A stretch of 14,437 nucleotides of DNA from DASZZX01 sp036260415 (GTDB taxonomy: Bacteria; Actinomycetota; Nitriliruptoria; Nitriliruptorales; JAHWKO01), in the NCBI GenBank assembly GCA_036260415.1, contig DASZZX010000271.1:1-14437 (forward strand), in the 5' to 3' direction. The translations under genes were made by a program, and so were the position numbers. How positions within the stretch are numbered: the stretch's first letter is position 1; the number at the start of each line of letters is the position of its first letter. Shown one piece after another: positions 7,374 through 13,615 of the stretch. Below the pieces are notes generated by a model. It saw only the letters and a list, made by a program, of their open reading frames with translations, was not told the DNA's origin and did no database searches.

Positions 7374-7379
7374 AGCCTA
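7374..7379 (-). promoter_or_regulatory. Putative -10 element upstream of soluble peptidase gene
   Basis: Minus strand TAGGCT, a good TAnnnT match, lies in the gap after pafA. Transcription would start near 7367, upstream of the extended reading frame of the peptidase gene. A GGCGGGGG purine-rich run follows at about 7349-7356. No clear -35 was found, so this is a suggestion only. Confidence 0.3.
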
Positions 7380-7424
7380 GATCACCAGCGGTCGACCCCG
7401 ACGCCGGCTCGCCCGGCCGGGCGC

Positions 7425-8780
7425 TCACATCGAGGCGATGAGCTTGTCGACGCGTTCGTCCTGCCAGCGGAACGGGTCCTTGCACAGCACCGTCCGCTGC
7501 GCCTGGTCGTTGAGCTTGAGGTGCACCCAGTCCACGGTGTAGTCGCGGCGGCGGGCCTTCGCCTGGCGTATGAAGCGGCCTCGCAGCGCCGCGCGCGTCT
7601 GGCCCGGCGGCTCGGTCTTGGCTGCGATGATGTCACCGTCGGCGAACAGCCGCTCCACCTGGCCACGACGCTGCAGCACGTAGTACAGGCCGCGGTCGCG
7701 GGCCACGTTGTGGTAGGCGAGGTCGACCATCGCCACCCGCGGGTGCGACAGCGGTAGGTCGTGACGTGTCCGGAACCGCTCGATGAGCTGGAACTTCGCC
7801 ACCCAGTCCAGCTCACGGTGCAGGCGCGAGGGGTCGTCCGCGATCGTGGAGATGACGTGCTCCCACCGGTCGACGACCAGCTTCGCCTCGGGTTCGGCGT
7901 CGGAGGCGTCGACGAACCGACGCACCCGTTCCAGGTAGGCCTCCTGGATGTCGAGCGCGCTCATCTCGCGGCCCGTGGCCAGCCGCAGGCGGCGCCGCCC
8001 GGTCACGTCGTGGCTGACCTCGCGGATCGACCGGATCGGGTTCTCCAGCGTCAGGTCGCGCATGACCGACTGCTCCTCGAGCATGCGCAGCACCAGGTCG
8101 GTGGTCGCCACCTTCAGCCACGCGGTGTACTCGCTCATGTTCGAGTCACCCACGATCACGTGCAGCCGCCGGTAGCGCTCGGCGTCGGCGTGCGGCTCGT
8201 CGCGCGTGTTGATGATCGGCCGCGATCGCGTGGTGGCCGAGGAGACGCCCTCCCAGATGTGCTCGGCGCGCTGGGACAGGCTGAAGATGGCGCCGCGCGG
8301 CGTGTGCAGCACCTTGCCGGCCCCGGTGAAGACCTGGCGGGTCACCAGGAACGGGATCAGTGCGTCGGCGAGCCGCTGGAACTCGCCCACCCGAGCGACC
8401 AGGTAGTTCTCATGGCAGCCGTAGGAGTTGCCCGCCGAGTCAGTGTTGTTCTTGAACAGGCTGATCTCGCCGGCGATGCCCTCCTCGTGCAGGCGTTGCT
8501 CCGCCGCGTGGACCAGATCCTCCAGGATCCGCTCCCCCGCCTTGTCGTGCACCACGACCTGCCCTGGCGAGTCGCACTCGGGGGTGGCGTACTCAGGGTG
8601 GCTGCCCACGTCCAGGTAGAGGCGCGCCCCGTTCTCGAGGAACACGTTGCTGGAACGGCCCCAGGACACGACCCGGCGGAACAGGTAGCGGGCGACCTCG
8701 TCGGGGCTGAGGCGGCGCTGACCGCGGAACGTGCACGTCACGCCGTACTCGTTCTCGATGCCGAAGATCCTGCGCCGCAC
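7425..8780 (-). CDS. pafA: Pup--protein ligase PafA
   Basis: PafA uses ATP to activate the C-terminal glutamate of Pup and joins it to substrate lysines, marking them for the proteasome. The product has the carboxylate-amine-ligase fold signatures: RRIFGIENEYGVTCTF at the N terminus, LYLDVGSHPEYATPECD (catalytic Asp57 from this start), FKNNTDSAGNSYGCHENY, SQRAEHIWEGVSSATTRSR, and the C-terminal TVDWVHLKLNDQAQRTVLCK. It lacks the N-terminal loop insertion typical of the depupylase Dop, so PafA is the right call. I prefer GTG at 8780 (451 aa): it places the start exactly where the family begins and has GAGGG just upstream. An ATG at 8807 would add nine basic residues and has no ribosome site. 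It follows the membrane peptidase gene by a short gap. Confidence 0.97.
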   Translation of the reverse strand: MRRRIFGIENEYGVTCTFRGQRRLSPDEVARYLFRRVVSWGRSSNVFLENGARLYLDVGSHPEYATPECDSPGQVVVHDKAGERILEDLVHAAEQRLHEEGIAGEISLFKNNTDSAGNSYGCHENYLVARVGEFQRLADALIPFLVTRQVFTGAGKVLHTPRGAIFSLSQRAEHIWEGVSSATTRSRPIINTRDEPHADAERYRRLHVIVGDSNMSEYTAWLKVATTDLVLRMLEEQSVMRDLTLENPIRSIREVSHDVTGRRRLRLATGREMSALDIQEAYLERVRRFVDASDAEPEAKLVVDRWEHVISTIADDPSRLHRELDWVAKFQLIERFRTRHDLPLSHPRVAMVDLAYHNVARDRGLYYVLQRRGQVERLFADGDIIAAKTEPPGQTRAALRGRFIRQAKARRRDYTVDWVHLKLNDQAQRTVLCKDPFRWQDERVDKLIASM

Positions 8781-8825
8781 GCGCCCTCGCCGTTCGTGGG
8801 GCGCCATCGTACGGGCGCGCCGGAA

Positions 8826-10199
8826 TCAGGCCGTCAGTGCTTGCGCGGTGGCGAGGTCCGGGGCGATGCCGAGCCTGACCTCCCGCCCGGCGCAGGCCAG
8901 CACGGCGTCCTGGTCGGGAGCGTCGAACCGTGCTCCTCCGTCGGGCGTGTCGGTGCGGACCGCGCTCGGGAAGGCAGCCGCGTACCACGCGCGCACCGCG
9001 GCGCACAGCCCCGCCTCGCCCTCCAACGCCAGTGCGATGGCGCTCCGCTCCCCCTGGGCGAAGAGGCTCACCTCTCCACCGCGCCACATGACCGCCGCCG
9101 CGTACGGGTCGTCCAGGGCGCGTGCCTGGTCGTCGCCAGGCGCCTCGAACAGGAACAACAGGTCGGCGGCGCCGAGGGCCAGGGTGTCCCGGGGCTCCCA
9201 TGGCGCGCCGGGCGCGGGCACCGCCCGTGGGTCGGCAGCCGCCAGCTGCTGGTGCACGTACATGGCCGGCACGAGGATCTCCAGCGTCGTCCCCGGTGGG
9301 CGGCGGTAGGCGCCGTCCACCGCCGCGAACCCGTCGAGGTCGTGCAAGGTCGACACGAACGCCAGCCCCTCCTCGTAGGGGAACGACAGCGACCGCTGCA
9401 GGTAGTGGGGCAGGTCGGTGAGGTCGCCGAGCTCGGCGGTGAGCGCCGCCTGCTCGGCCACCAGCCCCGCCCGCTCTGCCGGCGTCAACGCCGCTTCGGC
9501 GTACAGGATCATCGTCAGGGTCGCGTCGCCCTCCGTGAGCGCGACGGCGGCGAAGGCCGCGTCCTCCTCACCCGGCGCAGGGTCGCGGTCGGCGTAGGGC
9601 AGGCCGAGCACCTGGTCGGCGAGCGCGTGCTCGAGTTCGTGGGCGAGCGTGACCTCGTCCAGGGGCCCCAGCCGTCGACCGTCGCCGGGCGCGCCCACGA
9701 CCAGCTCGTCGGTCCGCGGGTCGTAGAAGCCGGCGACCTGCTGGGAGAGGGCGGTTGACAGCAGCGCCCGCAGATCGGCGTCGGCGGGCACGGCCCCGAG
9801 GAGCGACAGGATGCGCCGGTCGACGTCGGCCTTCTCGGGCTTGTACTCGTCGACCAGCGTGGCCGCCCGTTCCGCCAGCTCCTCGCGGGCGAGGTACACG
9901 GGCTCGGGGACCGAGTCGAACGGCAGACCGCGGACCTGCGCGACCGTGCGGGCGACGCGGTCGAGCTGGCTGGCCAGCGACTCGACGCTGCCCGTCGCGG
10001 TCGGGCCAGCCACCGGCTCCCGCTGGGGTGCGTCCGCCGCGACGGACCCCACGGAGCGGTCCACCACGACTGCCACCCCGGCGAGAGCGACCACCAGCGC
10101 CGCGACGGCGAGCCAGCCGGCCAGGCGCGACGGATCCCCTCCGGGGCGCCGACGCCACGCGGGCCGGCCGCCCCGACCCCCCGACCACCCGTCGGTCAC
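8826..10199 (-). CDS. Membrane-anchored predicted zinc metallopeptidase (HELEH)
   Basis: 457 aa. A basic N terminus is followed by one membrane helix (~27-46, LAGWLAVAALVVALAGVAVVV), so the large C-terminal domain is predicted outside the membrane. The zinc-peptidase core has H187-E-L-E-H191 in VTLAHELEHALADQ, preceded by AGFYDPRTDELVV and followed by LTEGDAT, whose E223 is the probable third ligand. This arrangement is typical of a widespread, poorly characterised family of predicted metallopeptidases; I know no biochemical role. The N-terminal Arg cluster does not form a Tat motif. The GTG start at 10199 overlaps the prcA stop as GTGA, which implies translational coupling with the proteasome alpha subunit. 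It ends 45 nt before the pafA GTG. Its presence between prcA and pafA is not part of the usual mycobacterial or streptomycete order. Confidence 0.88.
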   Translation of the reverse strand: MTDGWSGGRGGRPAWRRRPGGDPSRLAGWLAVAALVVALAGVAVVVDRSVGSVAADAPQREPVAGPTATGSVESLASQLDRVARTVAQVRGLPFDSVPEPVYLAREELAERAATLVDEYKPEKADVDRRILSLLGAVPADADLRALLSTALSQQVAGFYDPRTDELVVGAPGDGRRLGPLDEVTLAHELEHALADQVLGLPYADRDPAPGEEDAAFAAVALTEGDATLTMILYAEAALTPAERAGLVAEQAALTAELGDLTDLPHYLQRSLSFPYEEGLAFVSTLHDLDGFAAVDGAYRRPPGTTLEILVPAMYVHQQLAAADPRAVPAPGAPWEPRDTLALGAADLLFLFEAPGDDQARALDDPYAAAVMWRGGEVSLFAQGERSAIALALEGEAGLCAAVRAWYAAAFPSAVRTDTPDGGARFDAPDQDAVLACAGREVRLGIAPDLATAQALTA

Positions 10200-10924
10200 C
10201 CGCTGGAGCCCGACAGCACGGCGGAGATGGCGTCGTCGTCCAGGCGGAAGAACCTGCGTCGCGTCGCACGTCGTGACAGCCCCGACACCTCGAGGTCCGC
10301 GGGCGGGATCTCGCGCCCGGAGGTCTCCGCGAGCACGGCCACGCTGAGCGTCACCGCCTGCTCGAGGCTCATGCCGTCCTCGTAGCGATCCTCCAGCGTC
10401 CTGCCGAGGTCCTCCGCCTGCCCCCCGATCGCGACGAAGCGGTGCTCGTCCACGATCGAACCGTCGTAGAGGATGTGGTACAGCTCCGCGCTCCCACCGC
10501 CGGCCTCGTCCTGCCCCTGGCCGTCGGTCACGTGCTCAGCGTCCACCTCGGCGATCAGGACTTCGACCTCGAAGGGTTTGCCCTCCCCCATGAAGATGGC
10601 GCCCAGCGCCTGGCTGTAGGCGTTCGCGAGCGGCTTGGCGGTGACGTCCTCGCGTCCGTACTGGTACCCCTTCACGTCAGCCAGTCGGATACCGGACACC
10701 CGCAGCGCCTCGAACTCGTTGTACCTGCCGACCGCCGCGAACGCGAGGCGGTCGTAGATCTCCGACGTCTTGTACAGCGATCGTGATGGGTTCTCGCCGA
10801 CGAAGAGAACCCCGTCGGCGTACTCCAGGGCCACGAGGGCACGGCCGCGTGCGATGCCCTTGCGGGCGTACTCGGCCCGGTCCTTCATCACCTGTTCGGG
10901 CGAGACGTAGAAGGGGACGGCCAC
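10196..10924 (-). CDS. prcA: Proteasome alpha subunit PrcA
   Basis: 242 aa. PrcA forms the outer heptameric rings of the 20S core and gates substrate entry. The N terminus FYVSPEQVMKDRAEYARKGI is the actinobacterial alpha-subunit gate and H0 helix. Further family matches are LFVGENPSRSLYKTSEIYDR, YNEFEALRVSGIRLADVKGY, and ELYHILYDGSIVDE. There is no N-terminal threonine nucleophile, as expected for an alpha subunit. The GTG at 10924 has AGGAG 4 nt upstream. The open frame extends far upstream, but that part is a shadow of prcB. It starts 26 nt after prcB, and its stop overlaps the membrane peptidase start by 4 nt. Confidence 0.97.
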   Translation of the reverse strand: MAVPFYVSPEQVMKDRAEYARKGIARGRALVALEYADGVLFVGENPSRSLYKTSEIYDRLAFAAVGRYNEFEALRVSGIRLADVKGYQYGREDVTAKPLANAYSQALGAIFMGEGKPFEVEVLIAEVDAEHVTDGQGQDEAGGGSAELYHILYDGSIVDEHRFVAIGGQAEDLGRTLEDRYEDGMSLEQAVTLSVAVLAETSGREIPPADLEVSGLSRRATRRRFFRLDDDAISAVLSGSSG

Positions 10925-10950
10925 GGTGCTCCTCTCGGCTACAGGAACGC

Positions 10951-11814
10951 TCAGCGCTCCCAGGGCTCGTCGGCGATGATCCGCTCCTCGCGCTCGTCGA
11001 CGACCGCCTGGACGTGCGCCGCGACCACCTCCTCGTCGAGCTCGCGGTAGCCGTCGCGGTCGATCACAGAGACGATCGGGTACACGCGGCGGATGAGGTC
11101 CGGCCCCCCCGTGGCGCTGTCCTCCTCGGCGGCGTCGAACAGCGCGCCGACACCGAGACGCACGGCGTCCTCCTCGGAGGCGTCCAGCCGGTGCACCCGC
11201 TTGAGTGCGCCGCGGGCATCTCGGCCGCCCGAGCCGGCCGCCGCGTAGTCGGCCGACTGGTAGCGCCCACCGGCGGGGTCGTACTCGTAGATGCGCCCGC
11301 GGCCGTCGCGCACCTCGACGCCCGCGAACAGCGGCACGACGACGAGGCCCTGCATGGCGAACGGCAGGTGCGCGCGCACCATGTGCGCGAGCTTGTTGGC
11401 CTTGCCCTCCAGGGAGAGCGGCTCCCCCTCGACCTTCTCGTAGTGCTCGAGCTCGGTCGCGAACACCTTGGCCAGCTCCATGCCCGGCCCGGCCACACCG
11501 CTGATCGCGATCGCCGAGTACCGGTCGGCGGGGAAGACCTTGCGCATGTCCTTCTTGGAGATCACGTGCCCCGCCGTGGCCCGTCGGTCGCCGGCCACGA
11601 TGACACCGTCGCGGTACGTCATGGCGAGCACGGTGGTGCCCTCCACCACGTTGGGTGGCGGACCGGTCCGCTGGTCGCCTGACCGTAGGATGTCGGGGAC
11701 GGCACCGGGCGCCGACCGCCGCAGCACCTCGATGAACGACGCGCCGTGCACGTCGAAGGGGGTGGGCAGGCCCAGGTCCCCCCACCACCAGGCCGGCGGC
11801 CCCTCCGGTGTCAT
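10951..11814 (-). CDS. prcB: Proteasome beta subunit PrcB (catalytic)
   Basis: 287 aa from the ATG at 11814. PrcB forms the inner proteolytic rings. Autocleavage at EG|TTV would free Thr60 as the nucleophile (Thr1 of the mature chain). The mature numbering then gives Asp17 (AGDRR) and Lys33 (DMRKVF) exactly as in active beta subunits, so the active site is intact. The ELEHYEKVEG and DSATGGPDLIRR segments are typical of actinobacterial PrcB. The propeptide of 59 residues matches the usual length (57 in M. tuberculosis), which favours this ATG. A GTG at 11895 would extend it through a tandem-repeat region and is less likely. No ribosome site precedes the ATG, but a 10-codon leader ORF ends on it (ATGA). 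pup is not upstream. Confidence 0.96.
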   Translation of the reverse strand: MTPEGPPAWWWGDLGLPTPFDVHGASFIEVLRRSAPGAVPDILRSGDQRTGPPPNVVEGTTVLAMTYRDGVIVAGDRRATAGHVISKKDMRKVFPADRYSAIAISGVAGPGMELAKVFATELEHYEKVEGEPLSLEGKANKLAHMVRAHLPFAMQGLVVVPLFAGVEVRDGRGRIYEYDPAGGRYQSADYAAAGSGGRDARGALKRVHRLDASEEDAVRLGVGALFDAAEEDSATGGPDLIRRVYPIVSVIDRDGYRELDEEVVAAHVQAVVDEREERIIADEPWER

Positions 11815-11843
11815 CGGGGCGCCCGCACGGGTGTGGCGCTCAT
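11811..11843 (-). CDS. Candidate 10-codon leader ORF overlapping prcB start
   Basis: ATG at 11843 encodes MSATPVRAPR and stops at TGA 11813-11811, sharing ATGA with the prcB start codon. GGAGAG lies 3 nt upstream, while prcB itself has no ribosome site. The layout would allow prcB translation by termination-reinitiation. It is too short to judge by codon use and could be chance. Confidence 0.3.
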   Translation of the reverse strand: MSATPVRAPR

Positions 11844-11872
11844 CGGCTCTCCATGGTTCTCCAGACGGCGTC

Positions 11873-11924
11873 CGGATCGGTTCCAGGCGGCGCACGCCCG
11901 GATCGGTTCCAGGCGGCGCACGCC
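11873..11924. repeat. Perfect 26-bp tandem duplication in prcB leader
   Basis: Copy 1 is 11873-11898 and copy 2 is 11899-11924, identical, each beginning CGGATCGGTTCCAGGCGG. A third degenerate partial copy can be traced just left of it (GGTTCTCCAGACGGCG at about 11855-11870). The array lies between the candidate -10 (11925-11930) and the prcB start, so it would be in the 5' untranslated region. Confidence 0.9.
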
Positions 11925-11930
11925 ATGGTA
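11925..11930 (-). promoter_or_regulatory. Putative -10 element for prcBA
   Basis: Minus strand TACCAT matches TAnnnT and would start transcription near 11918, inside the tandem repeat, giving a ~100-nt leader before prcB. No well-placed -35 box is seen; TCGACA upstream is too close (11 nt). prcB could instead be read through from the cupredoxin gene, since no terminator is visible in the 150-nt gap. Confidence 0.3.
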
Positions 11931-11964
11931 AGGCAGCCGCGTGTCGACCTGCTGCGCGGCGGGG

Positions 11965-12390
11965 TCAGGCCTCCACTCGCAGGGTGCCCTGCTGGCCGCC
12001 CTCGCGATGGCCCGGCACGGAGCAGTAGTAGACGTACTCACCCGCCGGGAGCTCGATCGTTCCGTGCGTCGTCTTCCCCGGCGCGGCGCGCAGGTGGAGC
12101 GCCTCCTCGTGACCCTCGATCGTGAGGGTGTGTTCCTCGTCGGTGGCGTTCTCGAGGGCGATCGTGATCGCACCGGCGTCTGCGTTGGCCTCGACGGGCT
12201 GGAACGCGGTGCTCTCGACGGCTCTGACGGTCACGTCGTACTGCGGCGCCGCTGCCTCACCGGGACCGGTCGGAGCCACGTCGCTCTCGCCCGCGGCACC
12301 GAACGTCGGGCCGGGCGTCTCCGCCTCCGCGCAGGCCACGAGCGCCACGAGTGCGACGACCGCCACCAGGACGCGGCGTGCTCGGTGCAC
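11965..12390 (-). CDS. Cupredoxin-domain lipoprotein
   Basis: 141 aa. The N terminus is a lipoprotein signal peptide (basic HRARR, hydrophobic core, lipobox L-V-A-C20), so the mature protein is probably anchored to the outer face of the membrane. After a low-complexity linker, a single cupredoxin domain (~50-141) has type-1 copper ligands His87 (EEHTL), Cys123 (YYCSVPGH) and His128. The usual axial Met position is Gln133 (HREGGQ). It may act in electron transfer or copper handling. The GTG start at 12390 has GGAGG 6 nt upstream; the open frame further upstream crosses the repeat region and is not coding. It lies 150 nt upstream of prcB on the same strand. It is divergent from the regulator at 12720. 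Confidence 0.9.
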   Translation of the reverse strand: MHRARRVLVAVVALVALVACAEAETPGPTFGAAGESDVAPTGPGEAAAPQYDVTVRAVESTAFQPVEANADAGAITIALENATDEEHTLTIEGHEEALHLRAAPGKTTHGTIELPAGEYVYYCSVPGHREGGQQGTLRVEA

Positions 12391-12544
12391 GGCACACCTC
12401 CTCGAGGTCGGCCGGCGGCGGGCAACCCGTGATCGCTGCGACCGTACGCGGTGCGAGCGCGGCCAGGGCCCGCTCGGACGCCCGAACGTCCGGGGTGGCA
12501 GCCGGCACGGTGGGGGTACCCCGGGTGCACGATCGCCGGGGTGC

Positions 12545-12668
12545 GTGCATCCCGGATGGTCCCCTGCGCTCCGGCGGGGCGGGTGTCCCGGCGCGCCAGG
12601 ATGCGTCTCCTGGCGGGTCCGTGCGTCCCGAGGGAGGTCCGTGTGTCCCCGCGAGGTCCGTGCGTCCC
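12545..12668. repeat. Iteron-like array, ~20-bp periodic GTGCGTCCC-type repeats
   Basis: Plus-strand cores at 12545 (GTGCATCCC), 12564 (CTGCGCTCC), 12581 (GGGTGTCCC, weak), 12601 (ATGCGTCTCC), 12621 (GTGCGTCCC), 12641 (GTGTGTCCC) and 12660 (GTGCGTCCC). Spacings are 19, 17, 20, 20, 20 and 19 bases, close to two helical turns. The last three copies share a longer unit, GGTCCGTGYGTCCC. It ends ~50 nt upstream of the regulator gene, so it may be an operator array. Confidence 0.6.
12594..12615. repeat. Perfect 8-bp inverted repeat
   Basis: CGCCAGGA (12594-12601) and TCCTGGCG (12608-12615) flank a 6-nt spacer. It sits within the direct-repeat array and upstream of the regulator. It could be a dimer-binding operator or an RNA hairpin; there is no T-tract. 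Confidence 0.6.
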
Positions 12669-12719
12669 CGGCGGTCAGAGGTCGCACGGCCGGTTGGTCC
12701 CCGCGACCGGAGCGTGAGC

Positions 12720-13382
12720 ATGGCCGGTGAGCAGGTCCGCGTGTTCCTTGCGGACCCACATCCGCGACCGCGGGCACGCCTCCGGGACCTTCTGGAGCGG
12801 GAGACCGACCTCAGCGTGGTCGGTGAGGGCGCGCCGAGCCGCCCGGGGTTCGCCCAGCTCATGGCCACCGATCCCGACGTGGTCGTGGCGCGGGTCGATG
12901 GTGGCATGGCCGCCATCGAACTGTGCCGGGAGCTGCTCTCCCGTTACCCCTGGATCCGGTGCGTGGTCGTCTCCAACCTGGGGGAGGACGAGGGCTTGCT
13001 CGACGCGATCCTCGTCGGTGCGGCCGGGTACGTGACCTCGGAGGGTCGTGGGCGGAGCGTCGCCGAGGAGGTGCGTCGCGCGGCTGGCGGGGAGCGCCCC
13101 ATCGACGACCACCTGCTGGGCATGGTCGATCGCCACCCGCCGGGCGAGATCGAAGGTCTCCTCGACGAGCTACCGGAGCAGCAGCGCCGGGTGGCCCAGC
13201 TCGTGGCCGAGGGGCGCACCAACGCCGAGATCGCCGAGCAGCTGTACCTGTCGCCGCACACCGTGCGCAACTACCTCAGCCGTGTGATGCGCAAGCTGCA
13301 GGCACGCAACCGCACCGAGGTCGCGGTCATGATGGCCCTGCTGGCGCTGGAGAGGCGCGGGCTGGCACGCGGTGCGGGCTGA
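12720..13382 (+). CDS. NarL/LuxR-family regulator with degenerate receiver domain
   Basis: 220 aa. Residues ~5-125 have the receiver-domain pattern (VRVFLADPHPRPRARLRDLL, VVVSNLGEDEGLLDAILVGAAGYV). Residues ~148-205 form a standard LuxR-type HTH (LPEQQRRVAQLVAEGRTNAEIAEQLYLSPHTVRNYLSRVMRKL). In the receiver, the acidic pair is A11-D12-P13 instead of D-D, the acceptor Asp position aligns with Arg58 (Asp60 is near but the following loop is shortened), and the conserved Lys after GY is Ser107. Phosphorylation is therefore doubtful. The ATG at 12720 has GGAG 7 nt upstream and gives the normal family length; the longer open frame to 12351 runs through repeats. The spaced repeats directly upstream are candidate binding sites for this or another regulator, and it may control the divergent cupredoxin/prcBA genes. 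Confidence 0.9.
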   Translation: MAGEQVRVFLADPHPRPRARLRDLLERETDLSVVGEGAPSRPGFAQLMATDPDVVVARVDGGMAAIELCRELLSRYPWIRCVVVSNLGEDEGLLDAILVGAAGYVTSEGRGRSVAEEVRRAAGGERPIDDHLLGMVDRHPPGEIEGLLDELPEQQRRVAQLVAEGRTNAEIAEQLYLSPHTVRNYLSRVMRKLQARNRTEVAVMMALLALERRGLARGAG

Positions 13383-13527
13383 GCCAGGCTCGGTGGCGCT
13401 CGGCCGGGGAGCCGTTGGCGCACATCGGCAACGGGCACGGCGCCGAGTGCGGCGGCATGTCGAGGCGGCGGGTGCGGCGGGAGGTCGAGGCGGCGATCGC
13501 CGGGGCGCGGTCGTCGAGCGTGGACAT
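13327..13527 (-). CDS. Candidate small protein with CPLPMC motif (doubtful)
   Basis: 66-aa open frame starting ATG 13527 with a strong purine-rich ribosome site (GGAGGAAGG directly upstream). The middle part has G/C at most third positions and a short Cys pair (CPLPMC). The last ~18 codons run antisense to the 3' end of the regulator gene and show poor codon use. It occupies the otherwise gene-free 233-nt gap 13383-13615. No family was recognised. Confidence 0.3.
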   Translation of the reverse strand: MSTLDDRAPAIAASTSRRTRRLDMPPHSAPCPLPMCANGSPAERHRAWLSPHRVPARASPAPAGPS

Positions 13528-13615
13528 CCTTCCTCCGTCGAACGGTCCTGGTCCGCTGCCGCCCCGACGTGACCAGCCCACCACCCTGGACGCAGCGCGT
13601 CGCCGGAGGGTCACC

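Larger units (their letters stand above)
12391..12719. promoter_or_regulatory. Divergent control region between cupredoxin and regulator genes
   Basis: 329 nt with no credible gene on either strand. The left part near 12400-12480 shows nothing notable. GGGGTACCCC at about 12513-12522 is a perfect 10-bp palindrome. From 12545 rightward there is an array of spaced direct repeats and an inverted repeat (separate entries). GGTCGC (12680-12685) and GCGACC (12703-12708) could pair and place the regulator's ribosome site (GGAG, 12709-12712) at the foot of a hairpin. Confidence 0.5.

Noticed and set aside
7144..7485. Small minus-strand ORF bridging pafA and the peptidase gene
   Set aside because: It overlaps the better-supported peptidase frame and has Arg/Gly/Ala-rich shadow composition.
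7761..9758. Very long plus-strand open frame (665 codons)
   Set aside because: It is antisense to pafA and the membrane peptidase gene, both with clear family motifs; its translation is Arg/Val/Gly-rich with no recognisable domain. Long antisense frames are expected at this GC content.
11815..11895. Longer PrcB starting at GTG 11895
   Set aside because: It would read through the tandem repeat and give an 86-residue propeptide; ATG 11814 gives 59, close to the known length.
11900..12200. Hidden pup gene upstream of prcB
   Set aside because: All frames on the minus strand were read; none ends in a Pup-like Gly-Gly-Gln/Glu tail or has Pup's acidic helical composition.
12545..12668. CRISPR array
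   Set aside because: Spacing of ~20 nt with degenerate 9-nt cores leaves no room for spacers of normal size, and no cas genes are present.
12351..12719. N-terminal extension of the regulator reading frame
   Set aside because: The extension runs through the repeat array with repetitive Pro/Arg/Gly translation; ATG 12720 has a ribosome site and gives the normal family length.
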